Notes under the pieces: generated by a model | What the model saw: the letters and a program-made list of their open reading frames with translations, nothing else | Databases searched by the model: none | What the model was told of the DNA's origin: nothing | DNA from: Diadophis punctatus similis | Taxonomy: Eukaryota; Chordata; Lepidosauria; Squamata; Dipsadidae | Assembly (NCBI GenBank): GCA_023053685.1 | Contig: JALIGW010000004.1 | Span: 78,949,361-79,013,360 of the forward strand | Direction: 5' to 3' | DNA: 64,000 nt | Part shown: in pieces, positions 1 through 11,100 of the stretch | How the letters are laid out: every line of letters begins with the position of its first letter | Numbering within the stretch: the stretch's first letter is position 1 | Translations under genes and position numbers: made by a program

Positions 1-59
1 ATCTCAGCACAAGTCTTTATGTTGTCAATTTTTATATGTATTTTTAATCGTTTTCTATT

Positions 60-170
60 GTTGTTTTAAATTGATTGTTCATCTTTATGTTGTACGCCGC
101 CCTGAGTCCCTTGGGAGATGGGCGGCGAATAAGATCGAACAAATAAATAAATAAATAAAATAATAAACAT
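60..170 (+). repeat. LINE-type 3' tail (L2/CR1-like)
   Basis: The segment contains a GCCGCCCTGAGTCCC-like motif followed by GGGCGGCGAATAA and an (AAAT)n tail. This is the 3' end common to squamate LINEs and SINEs that share it. Related tails appear in the opposite orientation near 29225-29290 and 37325-37400. Only the tail is visible, so the element is 5'-truncated. Confidence 0.6.
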
Positions 171-361
171 GCTGTTTAACAAAGTATATCTGGAGAAATG
201 AAGGCTGCTGCTGAGGCCCCGCCATGATACTCCCTATCCTGTGGTAGACCTGCCTTGCGCTTTGAATGTTGGCATAAAATTTCCCTCCTTCCCCTCTCTG
301 GCTCCATTTGGAAGCATCCGTTGTACTTCCAGGCAGCAGAAAGACAGTCTTTTCCCTTTAC

Positions 362-682
362 CTGGAGTAACAGTAGAAGGAGCAGATTCGTCTGAACTGA
401 GGAGGTCAGTGTAAGAAGTGAGTTGGGGCTGGGATACTAAGCAGGAGAAATTCGGTTCCCATTCCGTTGGCTCAGGGGTGGTCTGTGATTGAAAGACATA
501 AGGGAAGATCTCTCCCGCCACCTTGAGTTCGGAATCAGTTCCATAGGTGGAAGGTGTAGACATTTTGGTGAGGTAGCGACGTTTAGTACTGTAAGGAGCC
601 CCAGCCTCCTCCTGAGTGAAGGAGTGGAACGTCTGCCAGTTTGAACTGAGGTAACGGAATGTGAGGCAAGTGGCAGTTGGAA
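362..682 (-). CDS. Possible internal coding exon of an unidentified gene
   Basis: On the minus strand a frame is open for about 106 codons. It lies between a pyrimidine-rich acceptor (ending GAAAAG, just right of 682) and a good donor GTAAAG (356-361). The exon would begin and end in phase 1. The product is polar, with a basic patch (STKRRYLTK) followed by a Ser/Thr/Pro/Glu-rich stretch containing an aromatic EIFPYVF segment. An ATG in the same frame at 561-563 could also serve as a start. I do not recognise the family. FGF23's usual left neighbour TIGAR would be expected on the opposite strand, so this is not an obvious match. It could be chance or part of a mobile element; no sister exon is visible to its right. 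Confidence 0.3.
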
Positions 683-875
683 CTTTTCAGGTGGGGAGGG
701 GGAGTAGAACGTCTAACTCCTTGGCATCAGAAAGTCTTAATATACTAATGATCTGATGGTCATTTCAAAACATCCTTTCGTAGTGAGCACCTAGAAGCCA
801 AGAGGAACCTACGTGGCCAATTTCAAGGTTGTGGGCTTTACCGTTCTGGAGATTTCATGATAGTGCGTGAGTGGT

Positions 876-1245
<370 letters not shown>

Positions 1246-1383
1246 TGGTGTACCCAAATATGGGAGAGAAAGCATTACAGCTTCCATTTTTGCCTTTCAG
1301 CCCCTCACTGGGACCGTCCAGGCTGTTTTTTACATAGCCGACACACTAATCTATATGTGTATTTTCATTTATCAGCAAAAAAT

Positions 1384-1520
<137 letters not shown>

Positions 1521-1775
1521 ATTGTAATAATTGTTTACTTCCCATCTCCAATCTGATTCTGAACAAATAGAATTCTGTTGGAATTTACCTTTTAAAAGAG
1601 ATTGGCCTTTAACAATGGTTTTAAGTCGATCTGAACCTATCTTGGGGGGCTTTTAAGGACAATGCCAAGCAAGAGCAGCTGTCTCTTCCACCGGCCATAA
1701 TGGAGACCAACTTCCCATGGTCTTGTGCACCCATATCCTATCAGAACTGGACAGCAGATATTTGTTACAGCTAAA

Positions 1776-2735
1776 ATAGAAATGGATTCGTAGGGTGGGA
1801 GGGGAACTCAGAGGTCTTCTACTCCAACCCCATGTTCAATGCAGGAGCCTTATTCCATCCCAGGAAATTGGTTGTCCAGTCTATTTTTTAAAACTTCCAT
1901 TGATGGAGCACCCACAACCCCAATAGGTAAGCCACTCCACTGATCAATTCTTCTCACTGTCAAAAAAATTCTCCTTATTCTCCTTTGGATCTATCCTTAA
2001 TTTTTGGCTGCCCTCTGGTGCCCTAGAGCAGTGATGGCGAACCTTTTTTGGTTCACGTGCAAAAAGGGTGTGTTTGCACGCGCTAGCGTACGCGCACATG
2101 CCCACACCCATTTCCTCCCCCCACGCATGCGCACAACCCCCTCCCCCCGTGGCAAACCGGAAGTGCATTTTTCCAAACTTTCAGTTTGCCTGTTGGGCCG
2201 TTTTTCACCGTCCCAGGCTTCAGTGAGGCCTTTGCGCATGCGCGGGGGCGGGTTGTGTGCATGCATGGGGGTGTGCCCACACCCATTCCCTCCCTCCGAG
2301 CATGCACACAACACCCCCCCATGCTGCCCCCTGCGCATGCACACACCCCACACTCCGCCCCTGCGCATGCGCAAAGGCCTCACTGAAGCCTGGGATGGTG
2401 AAAAATGGCCCAACGGGCAAACCGGAAGTGCATTTTTCCGAACTTCCGGTTTGCCCATTGGGCCGTTTTTCGCACTCCGGGGCTTCAGGAAGCTTCCCCA
2501 AGGCCAAAAATCAGCTGGCCAGCGTGCTGGAGCTTACATAGGGCAACGCCTCATGTGCCATAGGTTCGCCATACGGCCCTAGAGGATAAGTCAATCCCCT
2601 TTTCTCTGTGACAGCCCCTCAAATATTGGAAGACAACTATCATGTCTCCCCCAATCCTTCTCCTAGATAGGACAGATGTCTTGGTTGGTTTGCTTCCTTC
2701 CTTCGTTCCCTGGGAGAAGAAGACCAACGGCACTG
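1776..2735 (-). mobile_element. CR1 LINE 3' fragment, split by a hAT element
   Basis: Read on the minus strand, this is the C-terminal end of CR1 reverse transcriptase and its 3' end. The marks are the 'GGTCTTCTA(G)TCCAACCC' tail near 1810 and the 'ATCATGTCTCCCCCAATCCTTCTC' region near 2640-2665, which encodes the RRxxGD motif on the minus strand. The copy is interrupted at 2029-2576 by a hAT insertion and is 5'-truncated. Its frame is broken. Confidence 0.75.
2029..2576. mobile_element. Non-autonomous hAT element with 8-bp target duplication
   Basis: The element starts CAGTGATGGCGAACC and ends with GGTTCGCCATACGG. It is flanked by the exact 8-bp repeat CCCTAGAG (2021-2028 and 2577-2584). 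Inside are GC-rich, CATG-rich inverted stretches and NRF1-like palindromes at 2233-2244 and 2362-2373. No transposase is present. It sits inside an older CR1 copy and belongs to the same family as 4721-5157. Confidence 0.85.
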
Positions 2736-2986
2736 TTGTGTTCACAGCCATGACGTCAACACGTGAGGGCCCCTTAGATTTGACAGCACAGGGGAGATCC
2801 CTGACATCCTCCTTATTTCTTTTAACACAGTTCTTCATGATAAAACTTGCAAGCTGCAGTGATCCCACTGGGACATCAGACAAAACGTTTGCATTTAGAA
2901 GAAGAAAATGTTTTTTCAGAATCATTGCGCCTGGGCTTCACGCTCTGGCTACGTGGACATTTCCTCTTTCCAGTTAAGAAAATGTG

Positions 2987-3172
2987 CTATGAACCAGAGG
3001 GATCTTCTGGTTCTGGTTCCGGTTCCGGTTCTGTTTCAGGGGCTGGATGCATAGTTGACAAGTCTGGAAAAGTCCCTTTGTGCTGAATGTTGAGGTGCAC
3101 AGCGCTGCCTCCTTCAGAAGGGTGGAAAAGATCTTGGGTGGATTTGGGAATTTGTGACATAGGAGGAATCAT
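2987..3172 (-). other. Duplicated open reading frame with Pro-Glu repeat tail (left copy)
   Basis: A 61-codon minus-strand frame ends in [13 protein letters not shown] and a stop. Its counterpart at 14236-14493 keeps the same N-terminal region ([14 protein letters not shown]), frame and stop, although the hexanucleotide repeat is much longer there. I do not recognise the protein. It lies about 2.8 kb downstream of FGF23 exon 3, and may be a downstream exon, a 3' UTR segment, or simply a minisatellite with a lucky frame. Confidence 0.2.
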
Positions 3173-4720
3173 TTCTCAAGGCACGAGAATGATTTATGTA
3201 TCTATGTATTCATAATCATGCTTATACTTTTTCTGTAATCTTATATATGCTTGACAAAATAAATAAATAAATAAAAATAAATCCTGCTTGGAACTCGGGA
3301 GTCACTGCAGTGAATTAAACCAGGAACGTTTAATGAAGATACTTTTCTTCTTTGAAAGATATGAAACATTTATTTTGTCTTCATTGAGAGACAGAATTGG
3401 AGGTGGGCAGAATAATAAACATCATAAATACGTATAAATACATCGTCAATAGGTAAATAATCCAAATAAATAAATAAATAAATAGAAACATTCTCATTGT
3501 TTGATACTTTTCCAGGATGTTCTTGTGAACAACTCCCATCAAAGCACCCACATTTTTTTAGGGTACATACATCCCATTTGGGACCTTCGATAAAACATTA
3601 CAGTGTTCCATGTTCCACGTTCAGCACTGAGTCCTCTAATCTGAATGGATTTGAGGGCAGAGGTCTTACCCTCATTTTTTCTGCCTCAAAGCTGTTTTTT
3701 TTAAAATAATAATAATAATTTTTGCCTGGCCCGTGAGCATGGTTTAAGATTTGAGCAGTTCATTTTTCATTGGCTGCCTGAAATGGTGCTATCATCACAC
3801 GATTCCACTAACCACAGTTTAGCCTTTGGGAAGACACCCTCGGATGAAGAACATCCATCACTCTGTCCCACCCTGAAAACAGGTCCCCTTTTTAGGGCTC
3901 GGCAGCTGAGATTGGAATTAGAACTTCCATCGCTAAGCGAGGCAGTCGTTAAGTGAGTCACACTGGATTTTACCCTCTTTTTTTGCCATAGCAAATCACT
4001 GTAAAGTGATTCCTGTGGTTGTTAGGTAAATCTGGCTTTGTCACGATGTGAATTTTGATTGTCAGCTGTGCTCATATGCTACTACTCTATGATACTTAGA
4101 CATTCCTAGAAAAGCAGACACGTGATGAGTGATCTGCGCATGTATAACATTCCATTGCATTCTTTCTTTTTCTTCGGCTACTGTCCTCTCCAAGGGAGGA
4201 TGTGTTCTTAGATTGCAGAAATGTAACTATTAGGATTATTAGGTTTTTATATTATTTTCTACTGAAATAAATATTTATTAGACTTTATTGTCGGGTTTTA
4301 TTTTGACAAGGATTAGTTTTCAAGGGAAAAAGATCTTATCACCTCTAGCAGTAAAATCAAATTCTGTCAGGCTTCCTCCATTGGCTTTGCTTGACATGGA
4401 TTCGAACCCCAGCCTGGAGGGATGGCTGCCCACTAATGCTTTTAACAGCCCACAAGGTTGCTTTATGGAGCATCTCAACTCCGTTCTCCAGGAAGGGAGC
4501 CTTATGTGCCCGTTCCTCTCCATCTGGTTGGAGATAACCCATGCCACGATTTGCCGTTTCCTGCAGAAAACCTACCTATGGTCAACAGGTTGATGGGATG
4601 GGTCAGTATCCTGAATGCAGCTAAGGTTAGTCATGATGGAGTCCTGCTGAGATCTAATAAGATCATCCCAGCAGAATCAGACAACTTCCACTCAATTTGG
4701 GATATTGTGAGATATTAGGT

Positions 4721-5157
4721 CAGTGATGGCGAACCTTTTTTTCCTCGGGTGCCGAAAGTGCATGCGCGTGTGCTATCGCAAGTGTGAGTGCCAACACCCA
4801 TAATTCACTGCTTGGGAAGGGCAAAAATGGCCTCCCCCGCCCCCCCCCCCCAGAGGCCCTCTGGAGGCCGGAAATAGCCCATTTCCCAACTTCTGGTGGG
4901 CCCGGTAGGCCCATTTTTCGCCCTCCCTAGGCTCCAGAGGCTTCCCTGGAGCATGGGGAGGGCAAAATGCCCTCCCCCATCCCCCCGGAGGCCCTCCAGA
5001 AGCCGAAAACGCCCTCTCAGAGCCTCAGTGCAAGCCAAAAATCAGCTGGCCGGCACGCACATGCGCACTGGAGCTGAGCTAAGCAATGGCTCGCGTGCCG
5101 GCAGATATGGCTCCGTGTGCCACCTGTGGCACGCGTGCCATAGGTTCGCCATCACTG
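4721..5157. mobile_element. Non-autonomous hAT element, absent from the paralogous site
   Basis: Terminal inverted repeats are CAGTGATGGCGAACC and GGTTCGCCATCACTG. The flanking 8-bp duplication is TATTAGGT (4713-4720) and TATTATGT (5158-5165), with one mismatch. The right FGF23 unit has the uninterrupted sequence GATATTAGGTCATGTCAGG at about 15598-15616, which is an empty site. The interior is GC-rich and carries no transposase. Confidence 0.9.
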
Positions 5158-5589
5158 TATTATGTCATGTCAGGCGCTGTTTTGGTTTGCTCCTCCACAA
5201 CAGTCTCAGTTTCTCCTGTGGCTCCCAGAGAAATAAAATTGTCCATCCCTGTAATTGAGGGGGTTCACCCTTTTTTCTCTTTCTACCACTGCTGATCCAA
5301 AGAATTTGCTTTTTTAAAGGTTCTGGACATTTGTTTTTGACTTAGAGTCAAATCAAGTCAAAGGTTCCACCGATAAGATGTTGGCAACTTCACCATCTCT
5401 GCCAGTCAGCTGTGGGTGGACTGTGGCACGACAAGAACTCTATATACTGTAGAGCATTACAGTGGGGAAGCTTAAACACTGAAATGTCGATAGAGCAAAA
5501 GATATAAAACTTGCCTCATCAGCCACGTTCCAGGTCCGTCATTCAGGTTGGTAAGGACCAGTGCTAGAACCAGGAAGAAGCGTAAAACG

Positions 5590-5978
5590 TAGTCCTTGAG
5601 TGATAACTACAATTGAGCCCGAAATTTACATTGCTAAGCGAACTTATGTTGTTAAGTGAGCTTCATCCCATTTTTAAGCGCTTTCCTGCCAGAGTTGCTA
5701 CGTGAATCACTGCAGCTGTTAAGTTAGTAAGACAGGTCGTTAAGTGAACCTGGCTTCCCTTTTCACTTTGCTTGTCAGAAGGTCGCAAAAGGGGATCACA
5801 AGACCCAGGGACATGGAACCGTCATAAAGATGAGTCAGTGGCCAAGCATCTGAATTTTGATCACGTGACCCTGGGGATGCTGGTAAGGGTGAAAAATGTT
5901 CCTAAGTCCCTTTTTTTAGTGCCGTTGATACTTTGAACGGTCACTAAATGAATTGCTGTAAGTCGAGGACTACCTATA
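5590..5978. mobile_element. TA-target MITE, 'GTCCTCGACTTA' family
   Basis: The segment begins near TAGTCCTTGAGT and ends with GTAAGTCGAGGACTACCTATA. Its interior includes the family's GTTAAGTGAATC and TCACGTGACCC blocks. The same family is at 16725-17142, 18001-18670, 22367-22994, 35838-36065, 39955-40207, 51343-51733, 52359-52757, 55874-56060 and 63070-63483. Inverted termini and TA flanks suggest the Tc1/mariner superfamily. The left end is degenerate. It lies just downstream of the FGF23 copy 1 stop codon and probably sits in or next to its 3' UTR. Confidence 0.7.
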
Positions 5979-5994
5979 CACAGCTATGAACCCC

Positions 5995-6252
5995 TTACTC
6001 TGGACTATTTAGCTTTATTTGACGGTTCAGGAGAGAAGAAAATCTCTCGCGTCGCATGTTTAACTCGCTTGAGGGGATTGTATTCTCTCTAGGTAAAAAC
6101 TGAGAGAAACGTGGTAGGACCTGATTGGGAACAAATGGTCCCTTAGCCTTTCCTAGGCTGACAAGTAAATTGTGCTTGATGGACTCGTAAGCGTCGTGGT
6201 GGTTTTCGAGCCTGTGGTATTTAAAAACGCAATTGTTGCTGCTGAAGGAACT
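5995..6252 (-). CDS. FGF23: FGF23-like copy 1, exon 3 (last coding exon)
   Basis: This is the third exon of the left FGF23 copy. The acceptor is TCTCCTTTAG and the frame is open for 85 codons to TAA at 5995-5997. Recognisable FGF23 blocks are NCVFK, LEN, LLVSLGKAK and FSQFLPRENTIP. Compared with the right copy it is heavily substituted and has a two-codon length difference before FSQF, but the frame is kept. It encodes a basic RRER (6043-6054) where mammalian FGF23 has its RXXR processing site, then stops soon after, so the klotho-binding tail is missing. Since exon 1 of this copy has a stop codon, the gene may not make the full protein. Confidence 0.75.
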   Translation of the reverse strand, partial: SSFSSNNCVFKYHRLENHHDAYESIKHNLLVSLGKAKGPFVPNQVLPRFSQFLPRENTIPSSELNMRRERFSSLLNRQIKLNSPE

Positions 6253-6937
6253 CTAAAGGAGACACAAACACAAAGTAAAGGCAACCAAAAGACAAACCAA
6301 AGGTCAAGGCAGAGGTGAAAATCAGCCGCATATTTCGCAAATACTTGTTCTTTCTCCTTGCTTAGGATATTTGATTTCACACTTCTTACATCTCAAAAGA
6401 GTTTGGTTTGCAAAGGATGCAGCAGCCACGTCTGGCCTATTGAACGAGTATTTCAACAGCCTCCAGATTTGAGGGAACCTGACAGAGGTCTACATCCTGG
6501 AGAGTCTAGGCCCCAAACACAGGATTTTCTTCAAAGTCTCCCACATTTAAATTCATGTATCATGTACAGTCCGCCTCCCACTGTTGTGGGAAAGGAGAAA
6601 TGAGTATTTTATTTTTTACAGAAAGTGTACAAGGACATAAAGAATACAGGGTGTACTTATCTAATCATATAAATGCTGCACGTAGGAACAAAGGGATGAG
6701 AGGCCCGTGTTAGGAACAAAACTGGTTTTAGCTAGAATTTGCTAGCATGTTGATTGACTTAGAGACAACCCCCAGAAACTCATAGTTATTAGGGATAAAT
6801 TGTAAATAAGGGGCAGGGGAGAATGTATTCATTTCAGGGGCCTCGGAGAGATTGCGTACTTAGCCAATGAGGAAATCGTGGAAGCTGAACTGTTACAGTG
6901 ACAGGGAATATAAAAGTATATTGATGATTTAAGACAG

Positions 6938-7753
6938 CAGTGTCAAACTCAATTTCGTTTGCCGCATCATGGTTGTGTTTGACCTCAGGGGCCGGGGTGG
7001 ACGTGGCCAGCTCAACTTCACTCCAGTGGTGGGTTCCTACCAGTGCGGTCCACTCTATAGCACAGGTAGCGGCCTGCTGGTGACATCACAGTACCGGTGC
7101 GGTCGGTTGCCTGGGCGCCGCCATTTTTTTAAAAAATTATTTTTAAAAAATTTTCTTCTGCGCATGCCCAGAAGCCGAGTTTCTGGCACTGCTCATGCGC
7201 TGCCTTCCTACCCCACAGTGAGTCCAAGCAGGGGAGGATGGCTGAGGGAGCGCATGAGACGCTGAAAGAACGGGTGGCAGGACCTATCTCCATTCCCCTC
7301 CCTTCAGCAGTCCGAGAAGCCACGAACGCGCGGTGATGATCCCAGGCATTTTCGCACGTTTGAGGCTTCTTGAGCTGCTGAGGGAAGGGGGAATGGGCAG
7401 CAGGACCTATCTCAGTTCCCCTCCCTTCAGCAGTCCGAGAAGCCATGCCCACCCGGTCACATGACTGGCAAGCCACACCCACAAAATAAGCCACGCCCAC
7501 AGAATGGTAGTAAAAAAATTAGGAACCCGCCCCTGCTTCACTCGTGTCGGGGGTGCATGTGATGGCCTCCTGCAACCCTCTGCCAGCGACAACGAAGCTC
7601 GGGAAAACCTGCATGCAGCCCTCCCAAGCTCTGTTTTCCCTGGCAGTGGGCCTGCGGGCCGGTCCTTCGCTGTTTCCAGGGCAGCCCCAGGGGCCAGATC
7701 TAAGCACCCTACGGGCCAGATCTGGCCCCCAGGCCTTCAGTTTAACACCCCTG
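6938..7753. mobile_element. hAT-like element, host of a second insertion
   Basis: The element starts CAGTGTCAAACTCAATTTCG and ends near GTTTAACACCCCTG, which are related inverted ends. The same family is at about 60396-60703. I could not see a clear 8-bp target duplication. A second hAT element is nested at 7024-7535. The whole lies in intron 2 of FGF23 copy 1. Confidence 0.65.
7024..7535. mobile_element. Nested hAT element (CAGTGGTGGGTTCCTA family)
   Basis: The exact 8-bp duplication CTTCACTC lies at 7016-7023 and 7536-7543. Ends are CAGTGGTGGGTTCCTACC and TTAGGAACCCGCCCCTG. Relatives with their own exact 8-bp duplications are at 52960-53712 and 58518-59158. The interior is GC-rich and no transposase is visible. 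Confidence 0.88.
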
Positions 7754-7857
7754 TGCTAGACCAAGAAACCTACTTGAACTCTCATAGCACAAGTTCTTAA
7801 TCGCTTGGCTGCTCTAGGAAAGGAGTCAAATAATCTAAAATGAATATTAGGACTCAC

Positions 7858-7961
7858 CGATCCATAGAGTTTTCCGTTTTTGCGCATACAAAGGAAGAAT
7901 CCGCTCTTCACACCAATGATCTTTAGATAGCCACTACTAACAGTTTTGAGTACCACAGCAC
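7858..7961 (-). CDS. FGF23: FGF23-like copy 1, exon 2
   Basis: This 104-bp exon has an acceptor TGCTTCCAG and donor GTGAGT. It encodes 34 codons of the FGF beta-trefoil core, including IIGVKSG and LCMRKNGKLYGS. Exon length and both phases equal those of the right copy (18739-18842). All 25 base differences from that copy fall in the 15 codons whose amino acid differs, and the other 19 codons are identical. Adjacent intron sequence differs by roughly 10% by eye. Confidence 0.85.
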
Positions 7962-8140
7962 CTGGAAGCAAACGGACTAAATATTAGGAGAGTTCTTCAT
8001 ACATATCTTAAGCCAAAAGTAACGACCTCCAATAGCAACTTCAAGTATCAGAATACTATTATCTGATGCCTTCCCAGTCTTCCCAAATTCTGGCCAATCG
8101 TGGCAAAACATTTGCCCACAGACTCAGTCCAAAGGGAAAA

Positions 8141-11100
8141 CAGTCTTTGCTACAAATTCAGATTGATGTTCAAAACTTGGATGTAACTGATATACAAGAA
8201 GAAATAAAGGATCAAAGACAGACTAGAGCAGCAACGGCTAAACGCAAAGAAGAATTAAGACAGCAACAACTTCAGTTGGCAACTCAAGAAACTATCAAAC
8301 CAGAAGCAGTGGGAGGAGCTAGACCTAAAGGTCGAATGAAGCATCAGAAAATGCTCCAGATGCTTCAGAGGCCCAGAGATGGGAATTGGATTTCTAATTT
8401 GGAATGTTAATGGTTTGAATTCTCCACAGAAGAGGAGGAGAATATTTCATTATCTTAAACAATTCAAGAAGGATGTAATTTGTTTACAAGAGACTCATAT
8501 TAGGACACAAGATCAAAAATATCTGATAAATACAAGATTAGGTACACAATATGTAGCAGCAGCACCAGAGAGGAAAAATGGTTTAGTCATATACAGTGAT
8601 CCCTCGCTATATCGCGGTTCACCTTTCACAGTCTCGCTGCTTCACGGATTTGCATCGTGCGTTGTGTTCTGCATTCTGATTGGCTAAACAGTCTCTCCTG
8701 GATGTCGGCATCTGCGTTCTTTTGCCCTCTGCGCATGCGCAAAGCGTTCTGCTTGCGCAGAGGGCAAAAGAATGCAGATGCCGGCGTCCAGGTGGGCGGG
8801 GGAAGCGGGCGGGGGAAGTCCCGCGCCGCGAACGCCCCCAGGTTGTTGGGCTGTGCGGCGACCAACAGGTAAGAGCGAACCGGGAGGATTTCACCCCTGG
8901 TTCACTCACGTGTATTTATTTGTTAAACAAATGCTTGGGCCTGTAAAAAGGTTGTGTTCTTTGGTTTCAATGTATTATGGAGTATTTCATTGTATAATAA
9001 TTGTAAAAAAAATAAAGGTTGCTACTTCACGGATTTCGCCTATCACGGGTTCTTTTTGGGAACGTAACCCCCGCGAAAAACGAGGGTTCACTGTATCTTG
9101 AAAAGATATTTAATTGCCAAACTAATTGAAGCAGACGATCAAGGAAGATTTCTAGCGATTGAACTTTTAATAAAAGGAGAAAAATTACTTGTAATTGATG
9201 TATATGCCCCGAATCAACAACAGGAAAAATTTTTTACAATCTTCTACATTCAAAGTTGATACAATGGGGGTACAAAACTTGTATCCTTCTGGGTGATTGG
9301 AATGGTGTTTTGGATGTAAAAAAGGACAAGAAGGGTCCTAAGCAAAATGTTTTAACAAGAGCAAGATTGCCCAAATCATTTTTGGAGATGATGGACGACT
9401 GGGAATTGAGAGATATTTGGCGTGAAAGAAACCCACAAGAAAAAGATTTCACCTTTTTTTTTCTGATAGACCTCAATTCTTTTCAAGGATTGATTTTATA
9501 TTACTTACTAATGACCTTTTTTCTAGGGTGAAGAACACGAAGATTTGTGCAAGAACACTGACAGACCATAGTCCAGTCTGGTTGGAATTGGAAAAGGGCC
9601 TAGGAGGTCCTGGAGGTTAAATGACAATTTGTTTAGATATGAAGAAAACGTAAAAGAGTGTAAAAAATTTATGAAGGAATTTTTTGTTATGAATATGCAA
9701 AAGGGTACATCGGTGGAAATGGGATAGGATGCAAGTAAAGCATATATGTGAGGCATTTTGATATATTTGAATAATAAATATAGAAAGAAAAAGGGGAAAA
9801 AAGAAAATAATTGGAAGAAGAGATCAGAAAACAGAAACGAGCTTTAATAGCTAATCCAACAGATAAGAAAATTAAAGAGGCAATTAATTTACTGAAAGGT
9901 CAATTTAATATGTTAATAGTAGACCAAGTGGCAACTAATTTACAATATGCTAAACATAACACTAATAAACCAGGCAGGTGGTTAGCCTATATGTTAAGGA
10001 AAAAGCAGAAATCAAGGACTATTGAGAGAATAAAATATAAGGGTGAAGAGGTCTATGAGCAAGAATTAATTTAAAAATCTTTTTTAGAGTTTTATTCAGG
10101 GTTGTATACTGGTGATAAAGTTCAAGATAAGGATATATAGATAGATATTTGCAGAAAGAGAATATTTATATAACCTCCAAAGAGCAGAGGGACAGTTTAA
10201 ATCAATTGATAACTTCTGAGGAAATTTTGTTGGCAATTAAGCAGCTGAAAGTGGGCAAAGCCCCAGGGACAGATGGTTTGACAGCTGTTTATTATAAAAA
10301 CCTACAGGAGGAAATGGTGGAACCACTGAAGGAATTATTTAATAATATACAACAGCGAGGAGAGGTACCTCCAACTTGGAAGACAGCTTTCATTTCTTTG
10401 ATCCCAAAAGAGGGTCAAGATCATACAGATCCCCAAAACTATAGGCCGATTTCACTTTTAAATATAGACTACAAGATTTTTGCTAACATATTAGCAAATA
10501 GATTAATGACAGTCATGCAGCAAATGATTCATCATGATCAAACTGGTTTCTTAAATGGTAGACAAATGAAGTGTAACATAAGGTAAATTGTTAATTTATT
10601 ACAGTATTTGGGAAGGAACAACCAGGTTCCCGCAGTGCTAGTATTTCTAGATGCCGAGAAAGCTTTTGATAGTTTGAACTGGCAATTTTTACTAAAATTA
10701 ATAGAAAGGATGCAACTTGGAGAACATTTCACACAATCCATTAAGGTAATATATCAAAAACAAACAGCGCAAATAATAATCAATGGTGGTTTAACAGATA
10801 TTTTAATATAGAAAAAGGAACAAGGCAAGGTTGTCCCTTGTCACCATTACTGTTTATTCTGATGCTGGAAATTCTACTCAGTAAAATACGGGGGTTGGAC
10901 ACAATAAAGGGAATTGAAATTAGACAGCATGAGTATAAGCTACGAGCATTTGCGGATGACCTGGTTGTTACTTTAGCCCAACCAGTACAATCGATTACAG
11001 CACTGATGGATATAATTAATTTATATGGACAAGTATCTGGTTTTAAAATAAATACAGCTAAAACAAAAATAATAGCTAAAAATATGACCAGAAGCCAAGA

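Noticed and set aside
2004..2582. Open frames up to 192 codons on both strands
   Set aside because: They lie within a hAT element bounded by an exact 8-bp duplication; composition (CATG, GC) explains them.
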